64,000 bases of DNA. Origin: Desulfosporosinus hippei DSM 8344. GTDB taxonomy: Bacteria; Bacillota; Desulfitobacteriia; Desulfitobacteriales; Desulfitobacteriaceae. Under the pieces are notes generated by a model that was not told the origin of the DNA, ran no database searches, and saw only the letters and a program-made list of their open reading frames with translations. Both the position numbers and the translations under genes were made by a program. The stretch is taken from positions 62,001-126,000 of the forward strand of contig NZ_FNCP01000013.1 in assembly GCF_900100785.1 (NCBI RefSeq). The letters are read 5' to 3'. Positions 44,747 to 53,761 of the stretch are shown piece after piece (position 1 is the first letter of the stretch; every line of letters begins with the position of its first letter).

Positions 44747-44791
44747 AGGACATTTATGCTCCTTTTTATTGAGGACATTTATGCCCCTTTT
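44747..44791 (+). repeat. Direct repeat in the leader
   Basis: AGGACATTTATGCTCCTTTT at 44747 and AGGACATTTATGCCCCTTTT at 44772: 20-mers differing at one base, 25 bp apart. Possible paired operator sites or a relic of a short duplication. Confidence 0.6.
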
Positions 44792-44885
44792 GGATGCTCT
44801 AAGTAGGATGTCTTTTTTGTTCTTTCATAACTCTATAGGAATGCTCAATATTTCAATTAAATAACCGAAAGAGAGGATTAGAAAA

Positions 44886-45674
44886 ATGAAAATCGTGAAG
44901 AAAAGTGATGAGGAAATACTTAATGATGTTAAAACGGAGTATGAAAGGATTCAGCCTAAAACCGAAGCAGAGTTTTTTTCGAAGGCTAAAGGAATTCCAA
45001 GTCATGTGTACCTGAAAAAGAAATTTAAGACGAGCTGGTGGGGGTTGAAAAGACTAATAGGTAAAGAAGAAGGTAACAAGTATTCGAGGAAGACCCGAAA
45101 GGAGTATCTGGACTTATTAAAGGAATTGACAGAAGAACTTGGGCATCCACCTTGTCAAAATGAATTTTGCATCCATACGGGTATGTCTACCGCTCCAATT
45201 TATAGGATTTTTGGAGGATTTGTACAAGCTTTGAAAGAGGCGGGCTTTAATGCTCATTCACCAGTTTGCGTAGAAGAATCTAGAGATCAACTTATTGATC
45301 AATATCGTGAGTTTTCATTGAGATTGGGAAAACAGGCTAGTGTAAATGAATTAAATGGGTCTAAGCAAGTTCATGGAGCAGGGGTTTATTATCTTCGGTT
45401 TGAAAGCATGGCAGAACTTAAGGAAAAAGCAGGTTTCGTTCCCAATCTACCGTCGAGAAACAAATATACTAAACAAGAAATACTGGATTTATTAAAAGTA
45501 GAGTACTTAAAAGGAAATAAACCACTCTCCACCAATGAGTTGATGAATAATCTGAATTTACCTTCCAAACGTACGATTTTGAAATACTTCAAAACAACAA
45601 GTATAAAAACGGTATGGGAAGAGGTTCAAAGAGTAGACAAAAAAAGTAAAGATATGGAGGAAACGCTAAAATGA
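44886..45674 (+). CDS. Homing-endonuclease-associated repeat (HNR) protein without nuclease
   Basis: 262 residues, ATG with GAGAGGA upstream. Several copies of a helical repeat are visible, the clearest being LGHPPCQNEFCIHTGM, then YRIFGGFVQALKEAGF, a signature of the homing-endonuclease-associated repeat that binds DNA. A further copy is RLGKQASVNELNGSKQVHGA, then YYLRFESMAELKEKAGF. No HNH, GIY-YIG or LAGLIDADG domain is present, so it is a DNA-binding protein only. A long leader precedes it, suggesting post-transcriptional control. Confidence 0.65.
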   Translation: MKIVKKSDEEILNDVKTEYERIQPKTEAEFFSKAKGIPSHVYLKKKFKTSWWGLKRLIGKEEGNKYSRKTRKEYLDLLKELTEELGHPPCQNEFCIHTGMSTAPIYRIFGGFVQALKEAGFNAHSPVCVEESRDQLIDQYREFSLRLGKQASVNELNGSKQVHGAGVYYLRFESMAELKEKAGFVPNLPSRNKYTKQEILDLLKVEYLKGNKPLSTNELMNNLNLPSKRTILKYFKTTSIKTVWEEVQRVDKKSKDMEETLK

Positions 45675-45810
45675 AAAGGGAAGGCAATTGGTTTATTTCG
45701 AAGCTCCTTATCATCTCGAACTGCTTAAAGGCTTGAGAACTAGCTGGAGCCTTCAATACAGTTGAGGTTTTAGAGATAGAAAGTCCCTAAAGTACACATG
45801 AAATGCAGAA

Positions 45811-45848
45811 GGGTGATAGGGTATGGGATATAGTAATAACTATCACCC
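45811..45848 (+). terminator. Hairpin between the HNR gene and the tandem pair
   Basis: GGGTGATAG/CTATCACCC perfect 9-bp stem with a 20-nt loop; no T-run, so a weak terminator or operator. Confidence 0.4.
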
Positions 45849-45900
45849 ACTAAATTCAAAAGATTAATAGAAATGCAACCGAATGGGGAGGAGAAACAAT

Positions 45901-46593
45901 TTGATAAATCAACAACAGGTCAACGATTGGTTAGATGATTTAATCCGAAAGGTATTAAGTGGGGAAGCAAAAGAGTTTTCAATCCTCAAAGACAGAGAAA
46001 GCTTCTTATTTTGTGAAAAACCTGATTTTAGAAGAAAGGTTGTTTACCGTTCATATATTACGCTTCATGTATCAGATGTTATAAATCTACAAGCCACAGT
46101 AACCCGTCCTGAATGTATAAAAGCTTCATTAGGTAATGGAGAAGTGATTTCCAATCTCAGTGAAAAGAACTTTGTCATTGGATGTTTCAGACGTTATCTT
46201 ATTCAAGAAATAAGAGAGTCGGATATAGCAAGTCCAGAGCTTATTAAAGCTATAGAGATTGGGTTTAAAGAAGTTTACACGAGATTTAAGGGTAACGTAT
46301 TAAAGGAACAGACCACGTTAATTAAGCCTATTAGGGAATTACCTCCAAATCTTTGGTTTAAGGAGTTGTTTAATACTACCGAAAGTAAATCGTTCTATGT
46401 TTACTGGACGGGAACACGCTTTGCCTATTGCCTGAAGAAGCAACTTCAGCTTCCACTCATTTTAGAAATAACATCTAATGGTAAAATTGCTCAGTTTAAG
46501 TTGATAAGACAGATATTAGAAGAGATCGGTAAGAATAAATACTCGACTAATTCTGAAGTTATTAAACTTCAAGAGTCTGCAGTAAGTAATTAA
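45901..46593 (+). CDS. Hypothetical protein, first of a tandem paralogous pair
   Basis: 230 residues from TTG 45901; GGGGAGGAG lies 7 nt upstream, and the paralogue starts at the equivalent position (INQQQVNDW versus LNQREVNNW). Shared blocks include SGEAKEFSILKD, YRSYITLHVSDVINL, FKGNVLKE and a C-terminal helix pair. Soluble; no motif recognised. The duplicate follows 35 nt downstream on the same strand. Confidence 0.6.
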   Translation: MINQQQVNDWLDDLIRKVLSGEAKEFSILKDRESFLFCEKPDFRRKVVYRSYITLHVSDVINLQATVTRPECIKASLGNGEVISNLSEKNFVIGCFRRYLIQEIRESDIASPELIKAIEIGFKEVYTRFKGNVLKEQTTLIKPIRELPPNLWFKELFNTTESKSFYVYWTGTRFAYCLKKQLQLPLILEITSNGKIAQFKLIRQILEEIGKNKYSTNSEVIKLQESAVSN

Positions 46594-46628
46594 AATACAA
46601 AAAGTAAAGTCGTAGGAGGAAAAGTGAA

Positions 46629-47322
46629 ATGTTAAATCAAAGAGAAGTTAATAATTGGTCGATAAAATTACTCAATAAGGTATTTAGTGGGGAACTCAAA
46701 GAATACTCAATACTTAAAGACGGAGAAACGTATCTATTTTGTGAAGAACCAGACGAGAAACATCAGATTGTATATCGTTCATATTTGCCTCTTCATGTGT
46801 CTGACGTACTTAATCTTATTCTCACTCCTGGTAATCCAAGGAAAAGTCTTGATAATGGTGCATTTATTCTTTATAAAAGCCAAAGAACGTTTGCAATCAA
46901 AGAGTTTAGACAATATCTAATAAACGAAGTAAGTAAATCCGATTTTATGAATCCTGAGCTAGTCGAAGCTTTAGAAACTGGATTAGAAGAGATCCAATGG
47001 ATATTTAAGGGTAAGACATTGATAGAGAATAGTCCTCCAATAAATTATGCAATGCGCTTAACGCCGTTAGTTTGGGCAAAAGACTTGTTAAACAATATTG
47101 ATGGTAATGCCTTTTATATTTTCTGGGACGGAAGGGGTTTTTCATTTTGCCGAGAGTTTCAACCGCAATACCCCCCTAGTACTAAAAGTAATTCCTAGTG
47201 AAATTGAAACGACTGAGTTAATAAAACAAGTTGTGGAGTTAGCGAGTAAAAGCGAGTATGCTTTCAATTCAGAAATCGACAGGCTAAAGCAAATACTTGA
47301 AAAAGCATTTGAAAAGGATTAA
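46629..47322 (+). pseudogene. Tandem duplicate broken by a +1 frameshift
   Basis: ATG 46629 (AGGAGGA upstream) opens a clear paralogue of the gene at 45901. After FYIFWDGRGFSFCREFQ the frame runs into unrelated codons, while the +1 frame resumes the homology (NTPLVLKV..., ending EIDRLKQILEKAFEKD) up to TAA 47320. The switch falls near 47155-47171, beside a run of six C. It is a frameshift mutation or, less likely, a programmed slip. Split coordinates would be 46629-47198 and about 47150-47322. Confidence 0.6.
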
Positions 47323-47719
47323 GTCAGATAAACGATTTATTAATGAATTGGAGCGGGAGAGTTAGGTATGAGTATTAGTGCCTTTCAATTGTATAAAACC
47401 GATTTGCTGAGAAGGGGATATGAAGATTTTTAAATAAAGGGCTAATTTGGTAGTCTTAAGAAGCAAGCATGCTCATGTGGTACTAATCACAGATGTGTGG
47501 GACTGTTGCATTTGTCTACAGAGAGTTTATAGTTTGTGATAAATGTGACTGCGCTATTAAGTTGATTTATTAGAGGCAACCGCCCGTATATTGAGTAGTT
47601 GCCTCTAGTTTACCTGTTAAGTCGCGCTATGATAAAGTAAGTTATAGTTTTACAGCATTTCAATCTTGGATAGAATCATTCTGGGAATTTACATGTTTAG
47701 ATAGATGAAGGAGTATCGT
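47323..47719. other. Gene-free stretch
   Basis: Only fragments are visible, such as a 21-codon frame at about 47369 and cysteine-containing remnants near 47470-47560. A terminator closes the tandem-pair transcript (47571-47611). Confidence 0.45.
47571..47611 (+). terminator. Terminator
   Basis: TAGAGGCAAC/GTTGCCTCTA perfect 10-bp stem with a 17-nt loop, then GTTT. Confidence 0.5.
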
Positions 47720-48643
47720 ATGGCATATGAAATAAAAGAGTTCCCTCAATTGTCTTGGTCGTTTTCACGAATGAAGATGCTACAAGAGTGTCCTCGCAAG
47801 TATTATTATAACTATTACGGGTATCACAATGGATGGCTTAGAGAGGCGGGTGAGGAATCTAAACATATTTATAGGTTAAAAAACCTCCAGCCTATAGATG
47901 CATTCTTCGGTCAGAAATTTCATGAAGCAGTCACAGGGATAGTAAAAGAACGCAAAAAGGAATTGTTGGAACCCGATAAATTCCGCAGGTCAATTAATAG
48001 GATGATCAAAGAAGCGTATCATGAATCTAAAACCTTATTAGAAGATTGGCGGATTCACCCGAAATGGTATGCCATGATTTCCGAGGTCTACTACGAGGGG
48101 GATATCACCCAAGAAAAAAAGGACTCTATTATAAAGAAGATAAACATTACTAGTGAAAACATATTCCTCAGTAAGAGCTTTAAGGAACTGACAGAAAATG
48201 ATGTGGAAATTATTGAGCTAGATGAGCTGAAGTCGTTCGAAATCAATGGATTAACAGCATATCTGAAAATAGATGCATTATATCGAGTTGGCGAAAAGTA
48301 TGTTCTAGTGGACTGGAAGACATCGGCAAGAGATGATTCTTTGACGGACGTAGACCAACTGATTTTATATTCTTGGTATGCCAATAATGTTCTGGGAATA
48401 AGACTAGAAGACCTTGAGGCGAGATTAGAGTTTGTGCAATTGGAGAAAATGGAGAAGTATCAGTTTAGTAATAGTGATCTTAGTCTAATCGATCGACGGA
48501 TAGATAAAGATCTTAAACAGATACAAAGCTTTCTTCTAGACCCTGAAATCAATCAACCACTTCCTAAAGAGAAGTTTTTCCAAACTAAGGGAAGTTCCCT
48601 ATGTAAGTATTGCAATTTTAGAGAGATATGCTGGCGAGGCTGA
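47720..48643 (+). CDS. Cas4/RecB-family PD-(D/E)xK nuclease
   Basis: 307 residues from ATG 47720 (AAGGAG 7 nt upstream; ATG 47705 overlaps the site). Typical order: SWSFSRMKMLQECPRKYYYN (first cysteine plus motif I), catalytic VLVDWKTSARDD, QLILYSWYANN (QxxxY motif), and the iron-sulfur cysteines CKYCNFREICW at the end. These make a 5'-3' ssDNA exonuclease of the Cas4/AddB-C/RecB type. No cas genes are nearby, so a repair, recombination or plasmid role is more likely than CRISPR adaptation. Confidence 0.85.
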   Translation: MAYEIKEFPQLSWSFSRMKMLQECPRKYYYNYYGYHNGWLREAGEESKHIYRLKNLQPIDAFFGQKFHEAVTGIVKERKKELLEPDKFRRSINRMIKEAYHESKTLLEDWRIHPKWYAMISEVYYEGDITQEKKDSIIKKINITSENIFLSKSFKELTENDVEIIELDELKSFEINGLTAYLKIDALYRVGEKYVLVDWKTSARDDSLTDVDQLILYSWYANNVLGIRLEDLEARLEFVQLEKMEKYQFSNSDLSLIDRRIDKDLKQIQSFLLDPEINQPLPKEKFFQTKGSSLCKYCNFREICWRG

Positions 48644-48836
48644 GGTCGGGGAAAGGAAGACTTATTAGAGAATTTTAGTTAAGGGTTAGGATAGATCAAG
48701 TTAAGTATTGTATAAAGATATTGAATTAGCTTAAAGACTATATTTAGGATGGATCGATATAAGCCGTCTGGGTAAACCTCTAAGAAACCGTCTTTGGTGC
48801 CTGGGTAGTTATTGTTTAAATTGGGATAACCAGTAG

Positions 48837-48881
48837 AAGACCCTCTTTTAGTGATTTTAAATCATCAGGAGGGTCTTTTAA
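48837..48881 (+). terminator. Terminator of the Cas4-like gene
   Basis: AAGACCCTC/GAGGGTCTT perfect 9-bp stem, an inner TGAT/ATCA pair and TTAAC after it; 190 nt beyond the stop. Confidence 0.65.
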
Positions 48882-49041
48882 CTTTTTTGGCTTTAACGTT
48901 TGTTAATTACCCCACTGTATAGCTCTAGTAAAACAGAACATCCAGTTATTAACGTTTACTATAATATTTCATAATTGACTTTAGGCAAAAAACTTAAAAG
49001 TTTGACAATAATCATACATATATTAGGAATGTTTACATCTA

Positions 49042-49068
49042 TTGACAAATTTAACGACATAATATACT
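49042..49068 (+). promoter_or_regulatory. Promoter for the zinc-ribbon endonuclease gene
   Basis: Perfect TTGACA (49042-49047) and TATACT (49063-49068) separated by 15 nt, with AATATA allowing a slightly different register. Confidence 0.6.
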
Positions 49069-49136
49069 CTTAATGCAAAGGTTGAGTGGCTGAATATAAC
49101 TCTCTAATAGACTATATGTTATTTTAGTGTTATAAA

Positions 49137-50789
49137 TTGCCTTTTTGGACAAAGGAGAGGTTATTAATATACATTAGTGAAAATAATCTTATGTCTAAAA
49201 TGTGGTATGGAGAATATAACGAAAAAAATTTGAACGCAAAAGCAGAACAAACAACTATTGGGAGTGGTAAAAGATTTGCTTGGTTATGTCAAAGGTGTAA
49301 AAAAATATTTTTTAAAAGTCCTAACGATCTAAGTGCAAATTTAAGAAATGGAGCAGAACCCTGTCAATTTTGCTCGGGCAGAAAGGCAAAATATCAAAAT
49401 AGCTTATTAGCATTCATAAAGCTATATTCACTAGAAGAACGGTATAACTTTGAAGAAAATTTTCAAGAGGGGATCAGAGTTTGCGTACTACCTATTAAAT
49501 CTAATAGGGAAGTATATGTTATATGCAAAATACACAATTATGAAACAAAACAAAAAGTGGCTGATTTTACAAGTGGTCATGAATTTTGCAGATATTGTAG
49601 TGGGAAAATTCCAACCTTTGAAAACTCTATAGCATCACGGCCTGATATTATAGTAGATATAGATGATTTCAAAACTAGACATCCAGAATTTATAGAAAAG
49701 TATGGGGATTTCGTTCCCTCCAAAATCCATTTAAACTCAAGCATGATAGCGTTATTTAAATGTGATATTTGTAATGGTTACCATGAGAAATCTTTTGCAG
49801 AAAGAGTTTCTCAAAAATATGGATGTGATAAATACAATGCAATCTACCAAACCTCATTACCCGAACAAATTTTGTATTTGGCAGTTAAAGAAGTGATACC
49901 TGATGTTATAACAAAGAAATCAATTCAAATTGTGGGGAAAAATAAAAGGAGAAAATTTCACTTTGATATCTATTCCAGTAACCATAATTTAGCAATAGAA
50001 TATGACGGGGGGTGGCACAATAATGAGGAAAGTAAAGTAAGAGATGAAACTAAAAATCTCTATTGTGTTGAAAATAATATAAACTTAATAAGAGTGAGAG
50101 AAAGCAGAACTATCGGAATAAATAATTACAATTTTCCGCTTGTTAGCTGTACCTATCATCCAAGTTACAACTATATGAATAAAGTTATTGGTCAAGTCTA
50201 CCAAATTTTACTGGAAAGATTTCGACTCGAAATAACATTCAATAATAAAATAGAACTTGCAAAGCTAATTATTAATGCCGAAAAATCAATGGTAAGGTTG
50301 AAAAGAGAAACCTCATTCGCTAATAATTATCCAGGTCTACTACAGCTAGTAGCAAGGGACGACCGAAAAAAGGCAAATTCAATAAACCAAAATTCTTCAG
50401 CGAAACTTAATTGTCAATGCATTAATCCAATATGTAAAGATAAGTTTGCTCGTAGTCCTAAAGCATTAATTAAATCTAAAGGAAAATGTAAAAAATGCTT
50501 AATGCTTATCAGAGATATTTCGGAGGTAAATAGTCCCATTACGAGATGGTATCGAAAAGTTCCTTTAGACCGAAGTTTGGCCCGAAAGGATTCGGCAGTA
50601 GCTAGATTCTATAGTACGAAGAATGAGCTTACTGTCGATGAAATTGGAGTTGGATCATCATATGTTGCTCTATTTAATTGTCCATATCCTGATTGCCTAA
50701 CTGAATACAAAGCAAAAGTTAAGGTACAAGTCAGGAATGGTTGCAAATGTAAAAAGTGTAAAAGGGAAGCCGTTAAATATTACGTGTAA
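49137..50789 (+). CDS. Zinc-ribbon (PF14311-like) protein with Vsr-type endonuclease core
   Basis: Up to 550 residues. Several treble-clef/zinc ribbons: CQRCKKIFFKSPNDLSAN, then CQFCSG; CKIHNYETK, then CRYCSG; CDICNGYHEKS; then CQCINPICKDKF and CKKC; and CPYPDC with CKCKKCKRE near the end. In the middle a Vsr-like PD-(D/E)xK core is visible: KFHFDIYSSNHNLAIEYDGG, then WHNN, and NLYCVENNINLIRVRE. Such proteins occur as free-standing endonucleases in phages and mobile elements. TTG 49137 lacks a binding site; a strong AAAGGAGAGG at 49150-49159 points to an ATA (49167) or a later start, so the first about 10 residues are uncertain. Confidence 0.75.
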   Translation: MPFWTKERLLIYISENNLMSKMWYGEYNEKNLNAKAEQTTIGSGKRFAWLCQRCKKIFFKSPNDLSANLRNGAEPCQFCSGRKAKYQNSLLAFIKLYSLEERYNFEENFQEGIRVCVLPIKSNREVYVICKIHNYETKQKVADFTSGHEFCRYCSGKIPTFENSIASRPDIIVDIDDFKTRHPEFIEKYGDFVPSKIHLNSSMIALFKCDICNGYHEKSFAERVSQKYGCDKYNAIYQTSLPEQILYLAVKEVIPDVITKKSIQIVGKNKRRKFHFDIYSSNHNLAIEYDGGWHNNEESKVRDETKNLYCVENNINLIRVRESRTIGINNYNFPLVSCTYHPSYNYMNKVIGQVYQILLERFRLEITFNNKIELAKLIINAEKSMVRLKRETSFANNYPGLLQLVARDDRKKANSINQNSSAKLNCQCINPICKDKFARSPKALIKSKGKCKKCLMLIRDISEVNSPITRWYRKVPLDRSLARKDSAVARFYSTKNELTVDEIGVGSSYVALFNCPYPDCLTEYKAKVKVQVRNGCKCKKCKREAVKYYV

Positions 50790-50874
50790 GATTGTGATAT
50801 TTGGTACATTTGGTACAGTATGGAGTGGTTGCATATTTCTAACAGAATAAGGTGATTTAAGAGGAGGATATTAA

Positions 50875-51048
50875 ATGTTGTGGTGGCAAGAGGCAGAGAA
50901 CTTTTACGTGAGCAAGGTAAATTCATTAGACCCTAATGACCCTGATTATGGGTGGAAACTAATGATGATAGAAGACGAACTGAATGAAATGATTCGGGAT
51001 ATTAGCCCTTATAGTCAATCTACTCGAGGTTACAATGAAGATTATTAA
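50875..51048 (+). CDS. 57-residue protein, paralogue of the gene at 54500-54664
   Basis: ATG 50875 with GAGGAGGA upstream. The product starts MLWWQEAENFYVSKV and has DPNDPDYGWKLMMIEDELNE. The spacing of W, 'DP.DP.Y..KLMM..DE..E.I' matches a gene on the minus strand at 54664-54500 (YWEVTEDYLLQI; SDPEYTFKVMMLHQEMEE). A helical small protein of unknown function. Confidence 0.6.
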   Translation: MLWWQEAENFYVSKVNSLDPNDPDYGWKLMMIEDELNEMIRDISPYSQSTRGYNEDY

Positions 51049-51255
51049 ACCAATTAAGAATACGATTATACCGTTCGAAGATTTAGCTCCGATTAAGCTT
51101 AGGCATTGAGGAAGTATCTTGAGGCGATGGAAAATCATAAAAAGCGTGAAAGGGGTTATTTTTAGTAATGAATCAAAGGAATAATCCCTAGAAAATGATT
51201 TAAATCAAACACCTTCACATAAATATGGATCACAATATTTTGAGGAGGAAGGGGC

Positions 51256-51356
51256 GATCACTATGGAAAATCGAACTACAGCAAATAAACACTTATCGAA
51301 GTCCTTGGATCTCTCACTCCCGAATGCAATTCAGATATAGATGAAGCTATTAAGAG
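51256..51356 (+). repeat. Degraded duplicate of the 52589-52700 gene start
   Basis: Starts GGGGCGATCACTATGGAAAA and runs through TCCCGAATGCAATTCAGATA to ATGAAGC. It matches the binding site and first about 30 codons of the gene at 52602, with small changes that put a TAG in frame. It ends where the reversed helicase remnant begins. Confidence 0.65.
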
Positions 51357-52340
51357 CAATGGAGTTAAAATAAGCTGTTTGCTCATCAAGTTTCTCACAA
51401 AAGCGATTCCTACGGCTTCAAGACGTTGATAGACAACATCAAGAGCAACTCGCTTTTGGCAGACGATCAGAACCTTCTTGTTATTCGCTAATGCTTGACT
51501 GACCAAATTGGCGATTACTTGGGATTTTCCTGTTCCAGGGGGACCGTGTACTACAACCCCTTTTTCATATTGTGCAGAAAGTATTACTTCTTCTTGCGAT
51601 ACATCTAAATCAGTAATGAAATACTGCTGAATCTCAGGGATCTTGTCCAATTCAACGATTGCTTCGGGTAAATCCCCAACATTAATTCGGGTTCAACGTC
51701 ATCGAGCAAAAGCTCACTAATGAGTCCTAGATCGTCCTGACATCTCAATCAGTTCATCGTAATCTTTGGTGATGGCTGAATTACTTAAAACAAAATGTCC
51801 CAGAATGAGTTTTGGTGTGATTTGAAATTGGCATACTTTAGTATCGGGAATATCTTTTTGGTTGTATTGGGTTAAAGGTATTAGTTCCTTTGTAAGGAGT
51901 TCACACCGAATACCCATTTCTTTAAGGTGTTCACAGACCCAATCCTCAAAGTTTTCTTTGGGTAATTCTTTAACCTCCTCATAAAGAGATTCATCGATAC
52001 TCATTAAATTTCTGGAAAGTAAGCATTAGGGTTTGGTTTAGGGTAATGTCCTCTTGAGATTCCATTAACAGACTCCAGCCATTTTTCGAGTGTTTATCCA
52101 GTCTAACAGGAAACAAAAAAACAGGGGCTTGAATAAACGTCCCGTCGATAAAGCTTCCCTTAATTATAGGATATCCTACGCGACAAACTGTATTGACCCG
52201 TCTCTTCCTCGATAACATTGAGATTGCGGTAGAGGGTCGTGAGTTTATGGGAAAACCGTAAGACCATTGCATCTGTTTCTTGATGACTAAATAACAGCAT
52301 TGATCTTTTACCATGAAGCAAGTTATGAAGTATTTGCTCA
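51357..52340 (-). pseudogene. Wrecked SF1 helicase gene (DUF4011/Upf1-like), minus strand
   Basis: Three overlapping frames read in order on the minus strand. First VKDQCCYLVIKKQMQWSYGF, then PVRLDKHSKNGWSLLM (about 52314-51991). Then SIDESLYEEVKELPKENFED and KVCQFQITPKLILGHFVLSN (52004-51717). Then KIPEIQQYFITDLDVSQEEV with Walker A VVHGPPGTGKSQVIANLVSQ (51650-51276). The order is that of large SF1 helicases with an N-terminal DUF4011-like region, such as those in phage-defence operons. Two frameshifts and truncation at both ends leave it inactive. Confidence 0.7.
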
Positions 52341-52410
52341 GGGGGTAGTTTTAAATTAGTGAGCTAACTTATCAGTAAGCTTAAAGAAGAGGGTGTCAAA
52401 AATAGGTGAT

Positions 52411-52584
52411 ATGAGGTTCGCATGGCAAATGTTCAGATTTGTAAAAAGGCTGTTTAATATTCATGACCCCAGCGCATCTTTGGAGCAATCCTTATCAGAG
52501 TTAAAGGCAATGAGGCAGAACAAAATTAAAAAACATACTTGGAAAGAATTTAGAAAAGAATTAGATGAGGAACCATACGATTAG
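52411..52584 (+). CDS. 57-residue basic protein
   Basis: ATG 52411 with AATAGGTGAT upstream (GTG 52393 in the same frame lacks a good site). Amphipathic helix FAWQMFRFVKRLFNI, then ELKAMRQNKIKKHTWKEFRK. Transcribed with the next gene (17-nt gap). Function unknown. Confidence 0.5.
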   Translation: MRFAWQMFRFVKRLFNIHDPSASLEQSLSELKAMRQNKIKKHTWKEFRKELDEEPYD

Positions 52585-52601
52585 CGAAAGGGGCGATCAC
52601 T

Positions 52602-52889
52602 TTGGAAAATCGAACTAAGGCCAAAAAATCACTGATGGAAGTCCTTGGATCTCTTACTCCCGAATGCAATTCAGATATAGATATAGATGAAGCGATTAAA
52701 AAAGCGAGAATAGAGCGAGCAAAGCATATCGTTCGAAAGATGAAAAACTATGAACCGATAAATACAACACAAACTGAACGCGAGAGAAATGGACTTAGAA
52801 AGATAACGACTTGTGACCCCAAAAAATTGGGAAAGTTGAACACAATTCAAAAAGAGCTAGAACTACTATTGATTCGATTGCGAGAATAG
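52602..52889 (+). CDS. 95-residue helical protein
   Basis: TTG start with AAAGGGGCGAT upstream. Helical and basic: ENRTKAKKSLMEVLGSLTPE, then DIDEAIKKARIERAKHIV and a C-terminal coil KLNTIQKELELLLIRLRE. A broken copy of its start lies at 51256-51356. Its stop faces the bidirectional terminator at 52936-52979. Confidence 0.58.
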   Translation: MENRTKAKKSLMEVLGSLTPECNSDIDIDEAIKKARIERAKHIVRKMKNYEPINTTQTERERNGLRKITTCDPKKLGKLNTIQKELELLLIRLRE

Positions 52890-52935
52890 TGTCTCATGTC
52901 CCTAAATCTCGTAGTTTTAGGGGGCTAGAGGTAAA

Positions 52936-52979
52936 AATGAGCTTGACCCCCAAGTATGGTTTTGGGGGTCAAGCTCATT
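52936..52979. terminator. Bidirectional terminator between convergent genes
   Basis: AATGAGCTTGACCCCCAA and its exact complement (18 bp) around an 8-nt loop, placed between the stops of a + and a - gene. Confidence 0.8.
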
Positions 52980-53251
52980 CATGTCTTCTTTACATCCTCT
53001 TTTTCATTTTGGGCTAACCTTTGGAAGACTTCATGATAATCTCTAAATGCATTTGTAATCGCATTTTCAATTATTTTTCTTTTGGACGGATCTAAAAATT
53101 CATCTTCTTTTTCCCAGAAAAATGGACACTCACCAGCAGTACGTGGACTATTTGAAAAATATGGTTGACCAAGCCCTGGGCAGGTCGTAAAGCGATAACA
53201 GTTTTCTTTCATTTTGCATTCTGTATCTGTACATGCAGTGAAATCCTCCAT
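52979..53251 (-). CDS. Cysteine-rich small protein
   Basis: 90 residues from ATG 53251 (GGAGAGTG-type site upstream). The first third has five cysteines: FTACTDTECKMKENCYRFTT, then CPGLGQPYFSNSPRTAGECP. This is a probable metal or Fe-S site. The last third is a charged helix. Similar small proteins occur in plasmids, but I cannot name the family. Confidence 0.58.
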   Translation of the reverse strand: MEDFTACTDTECKMKENCYRFTTCPGLGQPYFSNSPRTAGECPFFWEKEDEFLDPSKRKIIENAITNAFRDYHEVFQRLAQNEKEDVKKT

Positions 53252-53316
53252 TATTTCACTCTCCTATAGATTCAGATAGACATCGTCAAGAGTCTCTTGT
53301 GTGTGCCATTCTTTTC

Positions 53317-53562
53317 TCAGTCACATTTTTCTCCTTCATCGTATAGCCATTGAGGACATATGTCTTGTCCATGTAGCCACTGCACTGTACCTTCCCACAC
53401 TTTAACCGTTTTGAATAATGAGACATTTTTTAATTCTTGCCAACGTGGTTTATTCAATAATGGTTTTACGTCAAATACCCTTTTTTCGTTATTATCAAAT
53501 GTTACCAAAATATGATAGTCTCTTAGAGGTTCGACTTCGATTACATCTAATAACATGTTCAC
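53317..53562 (-). CDS. DUF2442-like protein (antitoxin-type)
   Basis: 81 residues. LLDVIEVEPLRDYHILVTFD, then NNEKRVFDVKPLLNK, WQELKNVSLFKTVKVWEG, and TVQWLHGQDICPQWLYDE fit the DUF2442 pattern (V...E...L...F..GE.R.FD..P.L), a family often found as the antitoxin next to a DUF4160 toxin. No DUF4160 gene is adjacent, so it is an orphan. Start ATG 53562 or 53556; a GAGGTG site lies upstream. Confidence 0.75.
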   Translation of the reverse strand: MNMLLDVIEVEPLRDYHILVTFDNNEKRVFDVKPLLNKPRWQELKNVSLFKTVKVWEGTVQWLHGQDICPQWLYDEGEKCD

Positions 53563-53761
53563 CTCATCATAGATTCACTATCTGATTAATTGTTTGTTAG
53601 TTGTCGGTTTTGAAATGGTATAGTAGTCTTTTTAGTAGTGATGCATTTCAATCTCTTAACCAACATCTTCGATTGTTTTGCGATTTCAGTCTTTAAGCAA
53701 TTGTATGAGTTTGCTTTATTGAGCTATTTTTGTTTACCTCAGTGACATTTCTTTCGCTCAC

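Larger units (their letters stand above)
44092..44885. other. AT-rich gene-free region with repeats and a leader
   Basis: About 460 bp of extremely AT-rich DNA with imperfect repeats of GATAAGTTAT and GATAAGATAC types, then a promoter (44546-44574), a possibly structured leader (AACCTAGGTT; GGGTTAAGGCCCTAAGCC), and a direct repeat at 44747-44791. A minus-strand frame here is low complexity and not credible. Confidence 0.5.
48644..49136. other. Intergenic region
   Basis: Holds the terminator at 48837-48881 and the promoter at 49042-49068. Otherwise AT-rich with no frame recognised. Confidence 0.5.

Noticed and set aside
47720-48643. Cas4-like gene taken as evidence for CRISPR
   Set aside because: No repeats or other cas genes in the window.
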